Part shown: positions 1 to 6,176 of the stretch, one piece after another | Layout: the number at the start of each line of letters is the position of its first letter | How positions within the stretch are numbered: the first letter of the stretch is position 1 | NCBI GenBank assembly: GCA_002359095.1 | Contig: DEQD01000002.1 | Location: 1-6,176, forward strand | Direction: 5' to 3' | Source: Caryophanales bacterium UBA3375 | Lineage (GTDB): Bacteria; Bacillota_I; Bacilli_A; UBA3375 | Length of the DNA stretch: 6,176 nt | The notes under the pieces: generated by a model | What the model was told of the DNA's origin: nothing | Database searches by the model: none | What the model saw: only the letters and a program-made list of their open reading frames with translations | Translations under genes and position numbers: made by a program

Positions 1-81
1 TATGTAGACCAACTAAAATACGTGGTTAAGAAACAAAAACATTTAACAAATTCTGCTAAAAAATCAGTTGACATTATTTAA
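1..81 (+). CDS. Possible C-terminal tail of an unidentified plus-strand gene (partial)
   Basis: From the first base of the window the plus strand stays open in frame 1 for 26 codons and stops with TAA at 79-81. The visible peptide is lysine-rich and hydrophilic (it begins YVDQLKYVVKKQ and ends AKKSVDII), which is plausible for the end of a soluble protein; the other two plus frames hit stops within 30 bases. If real, the gene converges on essC, tail to tail, with about 120 nt between the stops. I do not recognise the family; a transposase, integrase or unrelated housekeeping gene are all possible. The fragment is too short for codon statistics, so it may be a chance open frame. Confidence 0.35.
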   Translation, partial: YVDQLKYVVKKQKHLTNSAKKSVDII

Positions 82-201
82 GACATTTTCGCTTTTACTT
101 GACACTGAGTTATTATAATCTAAAAGTATTTTTTTGAAATCCGAAGTAGGATACCTTTAAATTAATGCTGATACATTTAAAAAAATTATTAGAATTTAGA
201 T
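82..201. other. AT-rich spacer between essC and the plus-strand fragment
   Basis: This 120-nt stretch separates the essC stop (202-204) from the putative plus-strand stop (79-81). It contains T- and A-runs (130-135, 179-185), a TTGACA hexamer at 99-104 and a TATAAT hexamer at 114-119, but no GC-rich hairpin followed by a T-run on either strand. The best small inverted repeat is ATCC/GGAT at 139-152, with a stem of only 4 bp. I see no gene, tRNA or riboswitch-like structure here. Termination of the ess operon either depends on a factor or lies beyond the left edge. Confidence 0.5.
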
Positions 202-3200
202 TTATGCACGTGGAATCTTAATCGAAGTTTTTGTCCCCATATTAAATACTATTCCATTAGTAAATGTTGGTGATTCCTTGTCAATGACATCAAAAATCCC
301 GCTATTACCATTATTTCCTAATAAAACTCCTTGTTCTCCTAATTTCATTTTATTAGTTAAAGCATCAATTCCAACTATTGCATTATTGTTTTTAGCTATT
401 ATAACTTTAATGTTGTAGTTAAATAAATCATTAATTATTTCACATATCTCATCACTATATGAAGTTAATAATGCATCATAATTATCAATAAATATTGACA
501 CATTGTCTAGTTCACTTAATATTGCTTTTGGATTTTTTCTATCTCCTTTCATCATACATTGTTTTAGATATTCTTTTCGTTCATTTAATAAAGAAGATAA
601 TTGCGACTTAGCTTCTAAATAACTTGTCATATCACTTACATAGATTGTTGTATCATCAATTTCATCAATCATTTCCATTTTTGGAGAATCAAAAACATAT
701 TTAATACCTTCTGTTTGTTTATATAATAATTTAATCATATTAGTTTTTCCTGAATTACTAGGTCCCAATATAATAAATGGTGCAAATAATTCTGGTAAAC
801 CAACCAACTTAACATTATTATATTCTAATCCTAATTTAATTGGACTATCATCCATACTCTTATATTTATTAATATCTAAATATCCAAACATATTTGGAAT
901 CATTGGAATTCCATCCAATTCTATACCTGTATATTCATCATTAATTTTACTAACTAACGACAATAAATTGTCTACATATCTTTCATCATTATATACAGGA
1001 GTGTAAATTTGCATCATTTGTGTTTTCGCTAATGAAACTAATGCTCTACCTTTAGTATCACGATCAAGTTTATAACTTGATTTACCAAAGCTAACCGAAT
1101 CATCATTAAACATATACTGTTCTATTCTTGTTTTAAAGTTATTTAACAATGCATATCTAAATGATCCTTGCTTATTAGCACTTGATATTAAATTTATTCC
1201 TAACGATTGAGCATCCCTTGTTAATTTTATCAAGAAATCATCAAAACCATAAGATAATTCGCTAATCACATCCATATTATCAATTATTATATATAACTGA
1301 GGAATTATGTTTTCTGGATGTAATTGATTATACTTATTAATATCAGAAACAAATTCCATAGCAATAAGATCTTTTCGATGTTGCATCTCTTCATTAATAA
1401 TGTTAACGAACTTACTTATTTTTTCATCTTCTTCAAATCGAATATAGTCTCTTACATGCGGTAATTTTGATAAACTAATAAGACCTACATTACCAAAATC
1501 AAGAATATAAAATTGTAATAATTCTGGATTATTTTTTACTGCTAATGACAATATAAATGTTGATAATGATACTGTCTTACCATAACCACTTGAAGCTAAG
1601 AATAAAATATTTCCATTATCTTGAGTATTTAATACTAATTCTTGTTGTTTTTGTTGATCAGGAAGATCAACTATCCCTAAATATACATTTAAATCAAGAA
1701 AATTAATATCGGAAACATCTAATATCTCATTTATATTTATATGCGGACTACATATATTGGTTTCTAATGAAGGCAACCATGTTTTTTTAATTTTTGGATG
1801 AGTACGCTTCATTTCAACTTTAGCAATATAATCAATTATTGCATCTAATTGACTTTCTTTTTCATTTGTATTATTCTCTTGTATAGGATTAATTATCTGT
1901 CCTTGACCTAGTCGATTTAATCGGTATATTGGATAGTAAATTTTTTCATTATCTTTACTTTCATAATCAGCTCCACTATATGCTGATTGAAATAAATCAT
2001 ATATTTCATTATTACCAATTTGTAGATAAGCTCTACCGGGATTAGTAATAAATGCAGCATCTGGTGTTTTTAGTACCTCTTTAGAATCCGATTCAGTTTG
2101 TACTTTTAATGATATTTTAAATCTAGAGTTAGACCAAATCTGATCATCAACTATTCCACTAGGTTTTTGTGTTGCTAAAATTAAATGTATTCCTAAAGTA
2201 CGCCCAATTCTAGCTATACTTACTAATTCTTTCATAAAATCAGGATGTTCTTTTTTTAATTCTGCAAACTCATCACTTATCATAAACAAATGTGGAAGCG
2301 GTTCTTTTGCCTCTCCATTTTTATATTTTGTCGTGTATGAATTTATGTTATTTACATCATGATTAGCAAATATAATTTGTCTTCTTTGTACTTCTGCTTT
2401 AACACTTTCCAAATTCCTATTTATGTTATCTCCATCTAGATTAGTAATAGTTCCTAAAACATGTGGTAGATTTTCAAATAATTTTGACATTCCCCCACCT
2501 TTAAAATCGATTAATAAAAATCCAACATCTTCTGGAGAGAAATTAACTGCTAAACTCAATATATATGATTGAATTAGTTCTGATTTACCGCTACCTGTTG
2601 TTCCGGCTATCAAACCGTGTGGACCATGAAAACTTTCATGTAAGTCTAAATAAACCATTTCAGACTCCGCTTTTATCCCTATTGGAACAGCTAGGCTTTT
2701 AGTTGGATTTGATTTATTATATCTTTCAGCGATATTTAAATCTTCAACTCTTTTTACATTATACATTTCTAAAAAATCATACTTACTAGGAATAATAGCT
2801 GTTCTCACTAATTTGTGCTCAATTTGACTCAGATTTCTTGCAAGCCAGGTTGTATCTATTTCAGGTAAATAATATAATCTATGAACTATACTTACCTCTT
2901 CTCCTTTATTAAGTAATAATAAAGCTTTATCTCTATTTTCAATTATATCAATAGTCTTAATAAACTCAGGTAAACTAGTATAATCCTGAGTACAAATTAT
3001 GATACTACAATTAAGTTTATTTGCTTCCTTTAACAATAACATAATTGAATGGTTAATAATCATATCTATACTAGTAATTACTAACAATAGATGCGTTGAG
3101 AAAACTGCCTTTCCACCACTATCATCATATACTTGTTTTCTTTCTTTTAATTGATTATAGAATGAATTCAATATTGACAAACTATCCGAAAAATTACTCG

Positions 3201-4500
3201 AACAATTAATAGTATTATATTCCTTATTATAAAAATGCTCTAAATAACTAAAACAATTAAAAAACTCCTCTTCTTTTTCATTATATAGGAGTGTTATTTT
3301 TAAATCATGATATGAATGAAAACAAACTAATTGCCATAATATATTTTGTAATTGTTCACAAACAAGTTTATTTTCTCCTACTATTCCATAATTAAATTCT
3401 CTTATCTCTATACTTAACGGGAAATCCTTTAATTTACTATATTGATTATAAAGAACTAATGCTTCAGCCTCTAAATCATCTTCATCCAAGTTTAGTAGCT
3501 CTTGTTCAAACTTTAATTTATATGTAACATCGTTTTCATAATTACCAATTACTACAGATAGAAAATCATCTGATGTTAATTCTCGCTCATATATTCTAGG
3601 ATTATATTCTTGAATGTATTCTACTACTTTGTTAATATCGGGAAAATTATACTTAAGAGCTTCATGCATCTTAGCATGAATTTCTCTTATTTCTTCTGAT
3701 TTTACTCGTAAATAATTATTATAATTTTTAATTCTTAATTCATTTCTTTCTTTGATTCTTTTTTTATCTCTAAAATAACGATAAATTGAAAGTATAGTTG
3801 TCACAACTGTTGTTAACAATCCTATTAACATAATCATACTTCTACCCATAAATACGGCTAACAAAGTTGTAGCTAAGGCTGATACCACTGGTGGTAATAT
3901 TATCATCACCAAACTATCACGAGAAAAACCTTCTTTTTCTCGTGGTTTATCTATAACCACTTTTTCATTTGGAATTGTTTTAATAACACGTGGCGAACGA
4001 TAATAAATTGGAAAATCTTTTGATTTAAAATCAACTTTACCTATTAATTCTAAATCACTACCATTATTTGTATTAATAGATATTATTTTATCTTGTAAAT
4101 TAATAGATAAAATTGTATCATCAATAACAATTTCATCTCCATTATTAAGTTTAATAACCTGTTCATCTCTTCTTATTCCATTTACGTAAATATCATGATC
4201 TGTTCTTAATATTTTATTTTTGGCAAGCAACAATGGGCTACCTGATATCTTAACATTTCCACTTTGAGCAAACAGGACATTATTACTATATTTATATTTC
4301 ATTGATGTGTCATTAATAACAATTAACTTAACAGCATCGATAAAGTAAATCTTATTTAATTCTAAACGCTGAAATGGTTCATCTTCTCTTACTACATATA
4401 TAATATTATTGTACTTATGAAAGTTAATGTTTTTATAAACTAAGACATTTTCAACAACTTTTATAGTATATCCGATTTCATCAAAAAAATAAATATACAT
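202..4500 (-). CDS. essC: EssC, FtsK/SpoIIIE-type motor ATPase of the type VII secretion system
   Basis: Membrane ATPase that recognises WXG100/LXG substrates and powers their export. Protein of 1432 aa (S. aureus EssC is about 1480). Order: FHA-like domains (about 1-65 and 70-140, with N107-G108 and NGDE at 120-123); the EssC hallmark YRSPR at 167-171; two membrane helices (about 197-220 and 221-243); a charged linker; a degenerate D0 (about 365-560, FHSYHDL at 394-400); then three ATPase domains. D1 has Walker A AGTTGSGKS at 632-640, DFKGGGM at 665-671, Walker B D743-E744, RIGR at 764-767 and ATQK at 776-779. D2 has ASSGYGKT at 969-976 and D1074-N1075. D3 has GPSNSGKT at 1246-1253 and D1339-N1340. 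The start at 4500 lies 1 nt after the essB stop, with GGTGAG at 4510-4505. An in-frame ATG at 4512 would add four residues, but its only AGG lies 2 nt away. Identity is very secure; substrates are unknown. Confidence 0.97.
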   Translation of the reverse strand: MYIYFFDEIGYTIKVVENVLVYKNINFHKYNNIIYVVREDEPFQRLELNKIYFIDAVKLIVINDTSMKYKYSNNVLFAQSGNVKISGSPLLLAKNKILRTDHDIYVNGIRRDEQVIKLNNGDEIVIDDTILSINLQDKIISINTNNGSDLELIGKVDFKSKDFPIYYRSPRVIKTIPNEKVVIDKPREKEGFSRDSLVMIILPPVVSALATTLLAVFMGRSMIMLIGLLTTVVTTILSIYRYFRDKKRIKERNELRIKNYNNYLRVKSEEIREIHAKMHEALKYNFPDINKVVEYIQEYNPRIYERELTSDDFLSVVIGNYENDVTYKLKFEQELLNLDEDDLEAEALVLYNQYSKLKDFPLSIEIREFNYGIVGENKLVCEQLQNILWQLVCFHSYHDLKITLLYNEKEEEFFNCFSYLEHFYNKEYNTINCSSNFSDSLSILNSFYNQLKERKQVYDDSGGKAVFSTHLLLVITSIDMIINHSIMLLLKEANKLNCSIIICTQDYTSLPEFIKTIDIIENRDKALLLLNKGEEVSIVHRLYYLPEIDTTWLARNLSQIEHKLVRTAIIPSKYDFLEMYNVKRVEDLNIAERYNKSNPTKSLAVPIGIKAESEMVYLDLHESFHGPHGLIAGTTGSGKSELIQSYILSLAVNFSPEDVGFLLIDFKGGGMSKLFENLPHVLGTITNLDGDNINRNLESVKAEVQRRQIIFANHDVNNINSYTTKYKNGEAKEPLPHLFMISDEFAELKKEHPDFMKELVSIARIGRTLGIHLILATQKPSGIVDDQIWSNSRFKISLKVQTESDSKEVLKTPDAAFITNPGRAYLQIGNNEIYDLFQSAYSGADYESKDNEKIYYPIYRLNRLGQGQIINPIQENNTNEKESQLDAIIDYIAKVEMKRTHPKIKKTWLPSLETNICSPHININEILDVSDINFLDLNVYLGIVDLPDQQKQQELVLNTQDNGNILFLASSGYGKTVSLSTFILSLAVKNNPELLQFYILDFGNVGLISLSKLPHVRDYIRFEEDEKISKFVNIINEEMQHRKDLIAMEFVSDINKYNQLHPENIIPQLYIIIDNMDVISELSYGFDDFLIKLTRDAQSLGINLISSANKQGSFRYALLNNFKTRIEQYMFNDDSVSFGKSSYKLDRDTKGRALVSLAKTQMMQIYTPVYNDERYVDNLLSLVSKINDEYTGIELDGIPMIPNMFGYLDINKYKSMDDSPIKLGLEYNNVKLVGLPELFAPFIILGPSNSGKTNMIKLLYKQTEGIKYVFDSPKMEMIDEIDDTTIYVSDMTSYLEAKSQLSSLLNERKEYLKQCMMKGDRKNPKAILSELDNVSIFIDNYDALLTSYSDEICEIINDLFNYNIKVIIAKNNNAIVGIDALTNKMKLGEQGVLLGNNGNSGIFDVIDKESPTFTNGIVFNMGTKTSIKIPRA

Positions 4501-4501
4501 C

Positions 4502-5572
4502 TTACTCACCATATCCTATTTCTTTTAATTGTTGTTCAATTGCCTTAATTTTTTCATTTTTTTCATCAGCGGACAAAGATGTTTCATTTTCAATACTGAT
4601 TTTCTTTTGATATAATGCATACCCTTGATAAACCACTCCATCTAATTGCATTGCCACATTATATGCTTGATCGTAATCTCCCCACGCAATATATGTCCAA
4701 TAGTTTAATATTTTCTCATCCCCATTAACACTAACATTTGACATTGCATTAGCTTTTTGTTCATTAGAAAAATTTGCTGTTTCTATTGCAGCTAACGAAA
4801 TAATATATTTATCTTCTTTACTTAAATTATTAAATTTTAAATTCTTACTATACGTTATAGTTTCAACATAATTTTTATTGATAAAAGAACTTTGCATGTT
4901 ATTTTTATTATTTAAAACATTAATCTCTTTATTCTCTAGAAATAAAATAAATGAAGAACAAAAAACAAAAATAACCATTAAAATAAAAATAAATCTATTA
5001 TACTTTAATTTATCTATATCAACCAATCTTTTTTGATTATTTTCTTCAATTAAACTCGATAATTGATATTGAAGTAATTCCACACATTCACCAATTGAAT
5101 TACACTTAATCAATCCTTTTGTTATTTTATTTTTATTTAAAAAAACATCTCCTAGATTATAAATATTACTAATATCTTGTTCTTTTGTTAACAAAAAAGC
5201 AATTATGACTTTATAGTTATATAAAAGATAATATGAATCATTACTTCCCATATCTCTAAATAATATTCTTGGTTCCAAAAGATCATTTACTACAATATTA
5301 TTGATTTCTAGATTTATTCTCATATTTGTTATAGAATTGATCATATTCCCTATTTTTAAAGCCAATCGATAATTATCAATCATATTACTTCGATCAAATT
5401 CTGATAAAAAATAATCATTATTTAATTCAAAGTCATACTCTATCTCTTCATTATAAGTAAATATACGCACTGGTACTAAATATTTTGATTTGTAATTTTC
5501 TATATAAGTTAAATCAAAATCATTATATATTCCTACTTGAGATTTATCTAATATTAATTGATAATTATTCAT
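4502..5572 (-). CDS. essB: EssB (YukC family), membrane component of the type VII secretion system
   Basis: Bitopic membrane protein of the T7SSb core, known to work with EsaA and EssC at the membrane. It is 356 aa from the ATG at 5572. Residues 1 to about 180 form the cytoplasmic part, which in this family has a protein-kinase fold without catalytic residues; no kinase catalytic motifs are visible here. One strongly hydrophobic segment at about 193-213 is the membrane helix. The remaining 140 or so residues are polar and mostly helical, with a YWTYIAWGDYDQA stretch at 291-303 resembling a TPR-like helical hairpin, and a charged, coiled-coil-prone end (about 335-353). S. aureus EssB is near 444 aa, so this is a short version, mainly in the outer domain. 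A TTG at 5584 could extend it by four codons, but those codons are the Shine-Dalgarno sequence itself. The call rests on position between esaB and essC plus topology. Confidence 0.9.
   Translation of the reverse strand: MNNYQLILDKSQVGIYNDFDLTYIENYKSKYLVPVRIFTYNEEIEYDFELNNDYFLSEFDRSNMIDNYRLALKIGNMINSITNMRINLEINNIVVNDLLEPRILFRDMGSNDSYYLLYNYKVIIAFLLTKEQDISNIYNLGDVFLNKNKITKGLIKCNSIGECVELLQYQLSSLIEENNQKRLVDIDKLKYNRFIFILMVIFVFCSSFILFLENKEINVLNNKNNMQSSFINKNYVETITYSKNLKFNNLSKEDKYIISLAAIETANFSNEQKANAMSNVSVNGDEKILNYWTYIAWGDYDQAYNVAMQLDGVVYQGYALYQKKISIENETSLSADEKNEKIKAIEQQLKEIGYGE
4505..4510 (-). promoter_or_regulatory. Weak ribosome-binding site of essC
   Basis: GGTGAG on the minus strand ends 4 nt before the ATG at 4500-4498 and overlaps the last two sense codons of essB. 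It is a poorer match to the anti-Shine-Dalgarno than the sites of esaB and essB, so essC translation may rely on coupling to essB termination, whose TAA (4504-4502) is 1 nt from the essC ATG. Confidence 0.45.
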
Positions 5573-5786
5573 ATATCTCCTCAATTATAATTTCATCATT
5601 ATTATAAATTCTTGCTTCATTAAATGTTAATGAGACACTCACCTTTTTACCATTTCGTTTGAAATATACATATTCAACATCCTTTTTTGTTACTTGCTCT
5701 AAAAAGTCTCGTATTTTCATATTTCTAATAACAACAAAATTTAATATTTTGTTCCCTTCTTTTAAAGTAATTCTTATTTTGTCCAT
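5565..5786 (-). CDS. esaB: EsaB (YukD family), ubiquitin-like T7SS accessory protein
   Basis: Small cytosolic beta-grasp protein of 73 aa; S. aureus EsaB and B. subtilis YukD are about 80. The pattern fits the ubiquitin fold: strand 3-8 (KIRITL), strand 14-20 (ILNFVVI), helix about 24-33 (KIRDFLEQVT), further strands around 38-53, and a closing strand after the turn YNNDE at 61-65 (IIIEE). As in the family there is no C-terminal di-glycine (it ends IYE), so it should not be conjugated like ubiquitin. In S. aureus EsaB is needed for secretion although it is not a membrane component. The ATG at 5786 is chosen because GAGGGGA lies 8 nt upstream; an upstream extension to 5816 would add ten residues that run through this ribosome-binding site. 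It overlaps essA by 13 nt and essB by 8 nt. Confidence 0.92.
   Translation of the reverse strand: MDKIRITLKEGNKILNFVVIRNMKIRDFLEQVTKKDVEYVYFKRNGKKVSVSLTFNEARIYNNDEIIIEEIYE
5577..5582 (-). promoter_or_regulatory. Ribosome-binding site of essB
   Basis: GAGGAG on the minus strand ends 4 nt before the ATG at 5572-5570 (6 nt if GAGG is taken as the core). It sits within the final codons of esaB, and the essB ATG overlaps the esaB end as ATGAATAA. Its presence argues against the TTG at 5584 as the true start, because that TTG overlaps the site. Confidence 0.7.
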
Positions 5787-6176
5787 ATTTTTATTCCCCT
5801 CAATAATACAAAACACACAAATAATACAAGTATTCCATTAATTATACCTACTATTATAGGATTATAATTATTAGTTTTGTCTATAACATTATCAATATAA
5901 ACAGTGGAATTTTCCTTAGTGATAAAAAAATCATCCTTAGAAAATTCTTCTTTACTGTTTGGATCATTTATAAAGAAATTATTTTGAATACTATCTTCTT
6001 TGTTATCGCTATCTTTAACAAGTTCATTATTTCTTTCGATATCCTGATTAGTAAAGAAATTACTTTTGTCCTCTTTCTTAGCTTTATTAGGTTCGACTAA
6101 TTCTATGTCACTAGCATAATATAAACCAAAAGAAAAGCATAAGAATAAAGCTATTATTAATGTTATTATAAAAATG
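5774..6176 (-). CDS. essA: EssA, type VII secretion membrane protein (5' end cut by window edge)
   Basis: The minus strand is open from the right edge (first full codon at 6175) to TAA at 5776-5774, giving 133 visible residues. Only the start codon and perhaps a few residues are missing, since the visible part begins inside a hydrophobic segment (residues 1-20) like a signal peptide or anchor; there is no lipobox, and a cut near YYAS|D is possible. The middle (about 23-103) is highly polar, rich in N, D, E and K, with three FF-containing repeats: NFFTN at 39-43, NFFIN at 66-70, DFFIT at 82-86. A second membrane segment (about 107-125) is followed by the short basic tail RGIKIWTK. Hydrophobic ends around a polar low-complexity centre with weak F-containing repeats is the known EssA pattern, and essA is the gene expected directly before esaB. 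Its role in the machine is poorly defined. EssA sequences diverge strongly, so the call depends on context and layout. Confidence 0.85.
   Translation of the reverse strand, partial: IFIITLIIALFLCFSFGLYYASDIELVEPNKAKKEDKSNFFTNQDIERNNELVKDSDNKEDSIQNNFFINDPNSKEEFSKDDFFITKENSTVYIDNVIDKTNNYNPIIVGIINGILVLFVCFVLLRGIKIWTK
5795..5801 (-). promoter_or_regulatory. Ribosome-binding site of esaB
   Basis: GAGGGGA on the minus strand ends 8 nt before the ATG at 5786-5784. It lies inside the last codons of essA, so ribosomes finishing essA pass over it. It decides the esaB start against the longer in-frame option at 5816. Confidence 0.75.

Noticed and set aside
1..74. Minus-strand open frame starting with ATG at 74 and running off the left edge, which could be a gene after essC
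   Set aside because: There is no ribosome-binding site before the ATG. The product is Phe/Cys-rich and looks like the shadow of the lysine-rich plus-strand frame. At 24 codons it cannot be judged further.
112..117. TATAAT on the minus strand as a -10 element reading left, away from essC
   Set aside because: It arises from the near-palindromic TTATTATAAT stretch, and no -35-like hexamer lies 16-18 nt upstream on the minus strand.
139..152. ATCC-gaagta-GGAT inverted repeat as a terminator of essC
   Set aside because: The stem is only 4 bp and no T-run follows on the minus strand (an A-run does), so it does not meet the pattern of a Rho-independent terminator.
202..4500. EssC as a chromosome-partitioning FtsK/SpoIIIE DNA translocase
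   Set aside because: The motor motifs are shared, but the FHA domains, YRSPR motif, two membrane segments, three tandem ATPase domains, absence of a DNA-reading gamma domain and neighbours essB/esaB/essA are specific to type VII secretion.
5659..5841. Plus-strand open frame of 60 codons opposite esaB and the 3' end of essA
   Set aside because: It lies antisense to two well-supported genes. Its Phe/Ile/Ser-rich product is typical of the reverse complement of AT-rich coding DNA, and it has no neighbour on its strand.
6100..6176. EssA N-terminus as a lipoprotein signal (Cys at visible residue 13)
   Set aside because: The residues before the cysteine (LFL) do not fit the lipobox, which needs a small residue at -1, and the hydrophobic stretch continues past it.
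1..6176. CRISPR arrays, tRNA or rRNA genes, riboswitches, insertion-sequence ends
   Set aside because: I saw no regularly spaced direct repeats, no RNA-gene signatures and no paired terminal inverted repeats; nearly all the window is covered by the four ess genes.

Overview
The window carries the 3' part of a type VII secretion system (T7SSb, the Ess/Yuk system of Bacillota), read entirely from the minus strand. In transcription order it holds essA (5' end cut by the right window edge), esaB, essB and essC. This is the conserved core order known from Staphylococcus aureus (esxA-esaA-essA-esaB-essB-essC). The esxA and esaA genes would be expected just beyond the right edge and cannot be seen here.

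Organism: the DNA is very AT-rich (a few lines counted by hand gave about 18-32% G+C), codons end mostly in A or T, the four minus-strand genes all stop with TAA, and the tryptophan codons I checked are TGG, so nothing suggests a recoded TGA. Ribosome-binding sites are purine-rich. Together with the T7SSb gene set this points to a low-GC Bacillota, possibly a Bacilli/Erysipelotrichia-like gut lineage. The genus cannot be fixed from the sequence.

Layout: 6176-5774 essA (signal or anchor segment, polar middle with FF repeats, C-terminal membrane segment); 5786-5565 esaB (small ubiquitin-like protein); 5572-4502 essB (pseudokinase-like cytoplasmic domain, one membrane segment, short outer domain); 4500-202 essC (FHA domains, two membrane segments, degenerate D0, three FtsK/SpoIIIE ATPase domains). 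The first two junctions overlap (13 and 8 nt) and the essB-essC gap is 1 nt, so the genes are surely co-transcribed and probably translationally coupled. No internal promoter is apparent. Bases 1-201 hold the possible tail of a plus-strand gene (stop at 79-81) and about 120 nt of AT-rich non-coding DNA without a convincing terminator.

How the genes work together (family knowledge): EssC is the membrane ATPase that recognises and drives export of WXG100/LXG substrates; EssB and EssA, with EsaA outside the window, are membrane parts of the machine; EsaB is a cytosolic ubiquitin-like accessory factor. No substrate, effector or immunity gene is visible. This is a known system, not an undescribed one. 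The most notable local points are an EssC with complete P-loop lysines in all three ATPase domains, a short EssB, and a locus whose co-directional gene run stops at essC.
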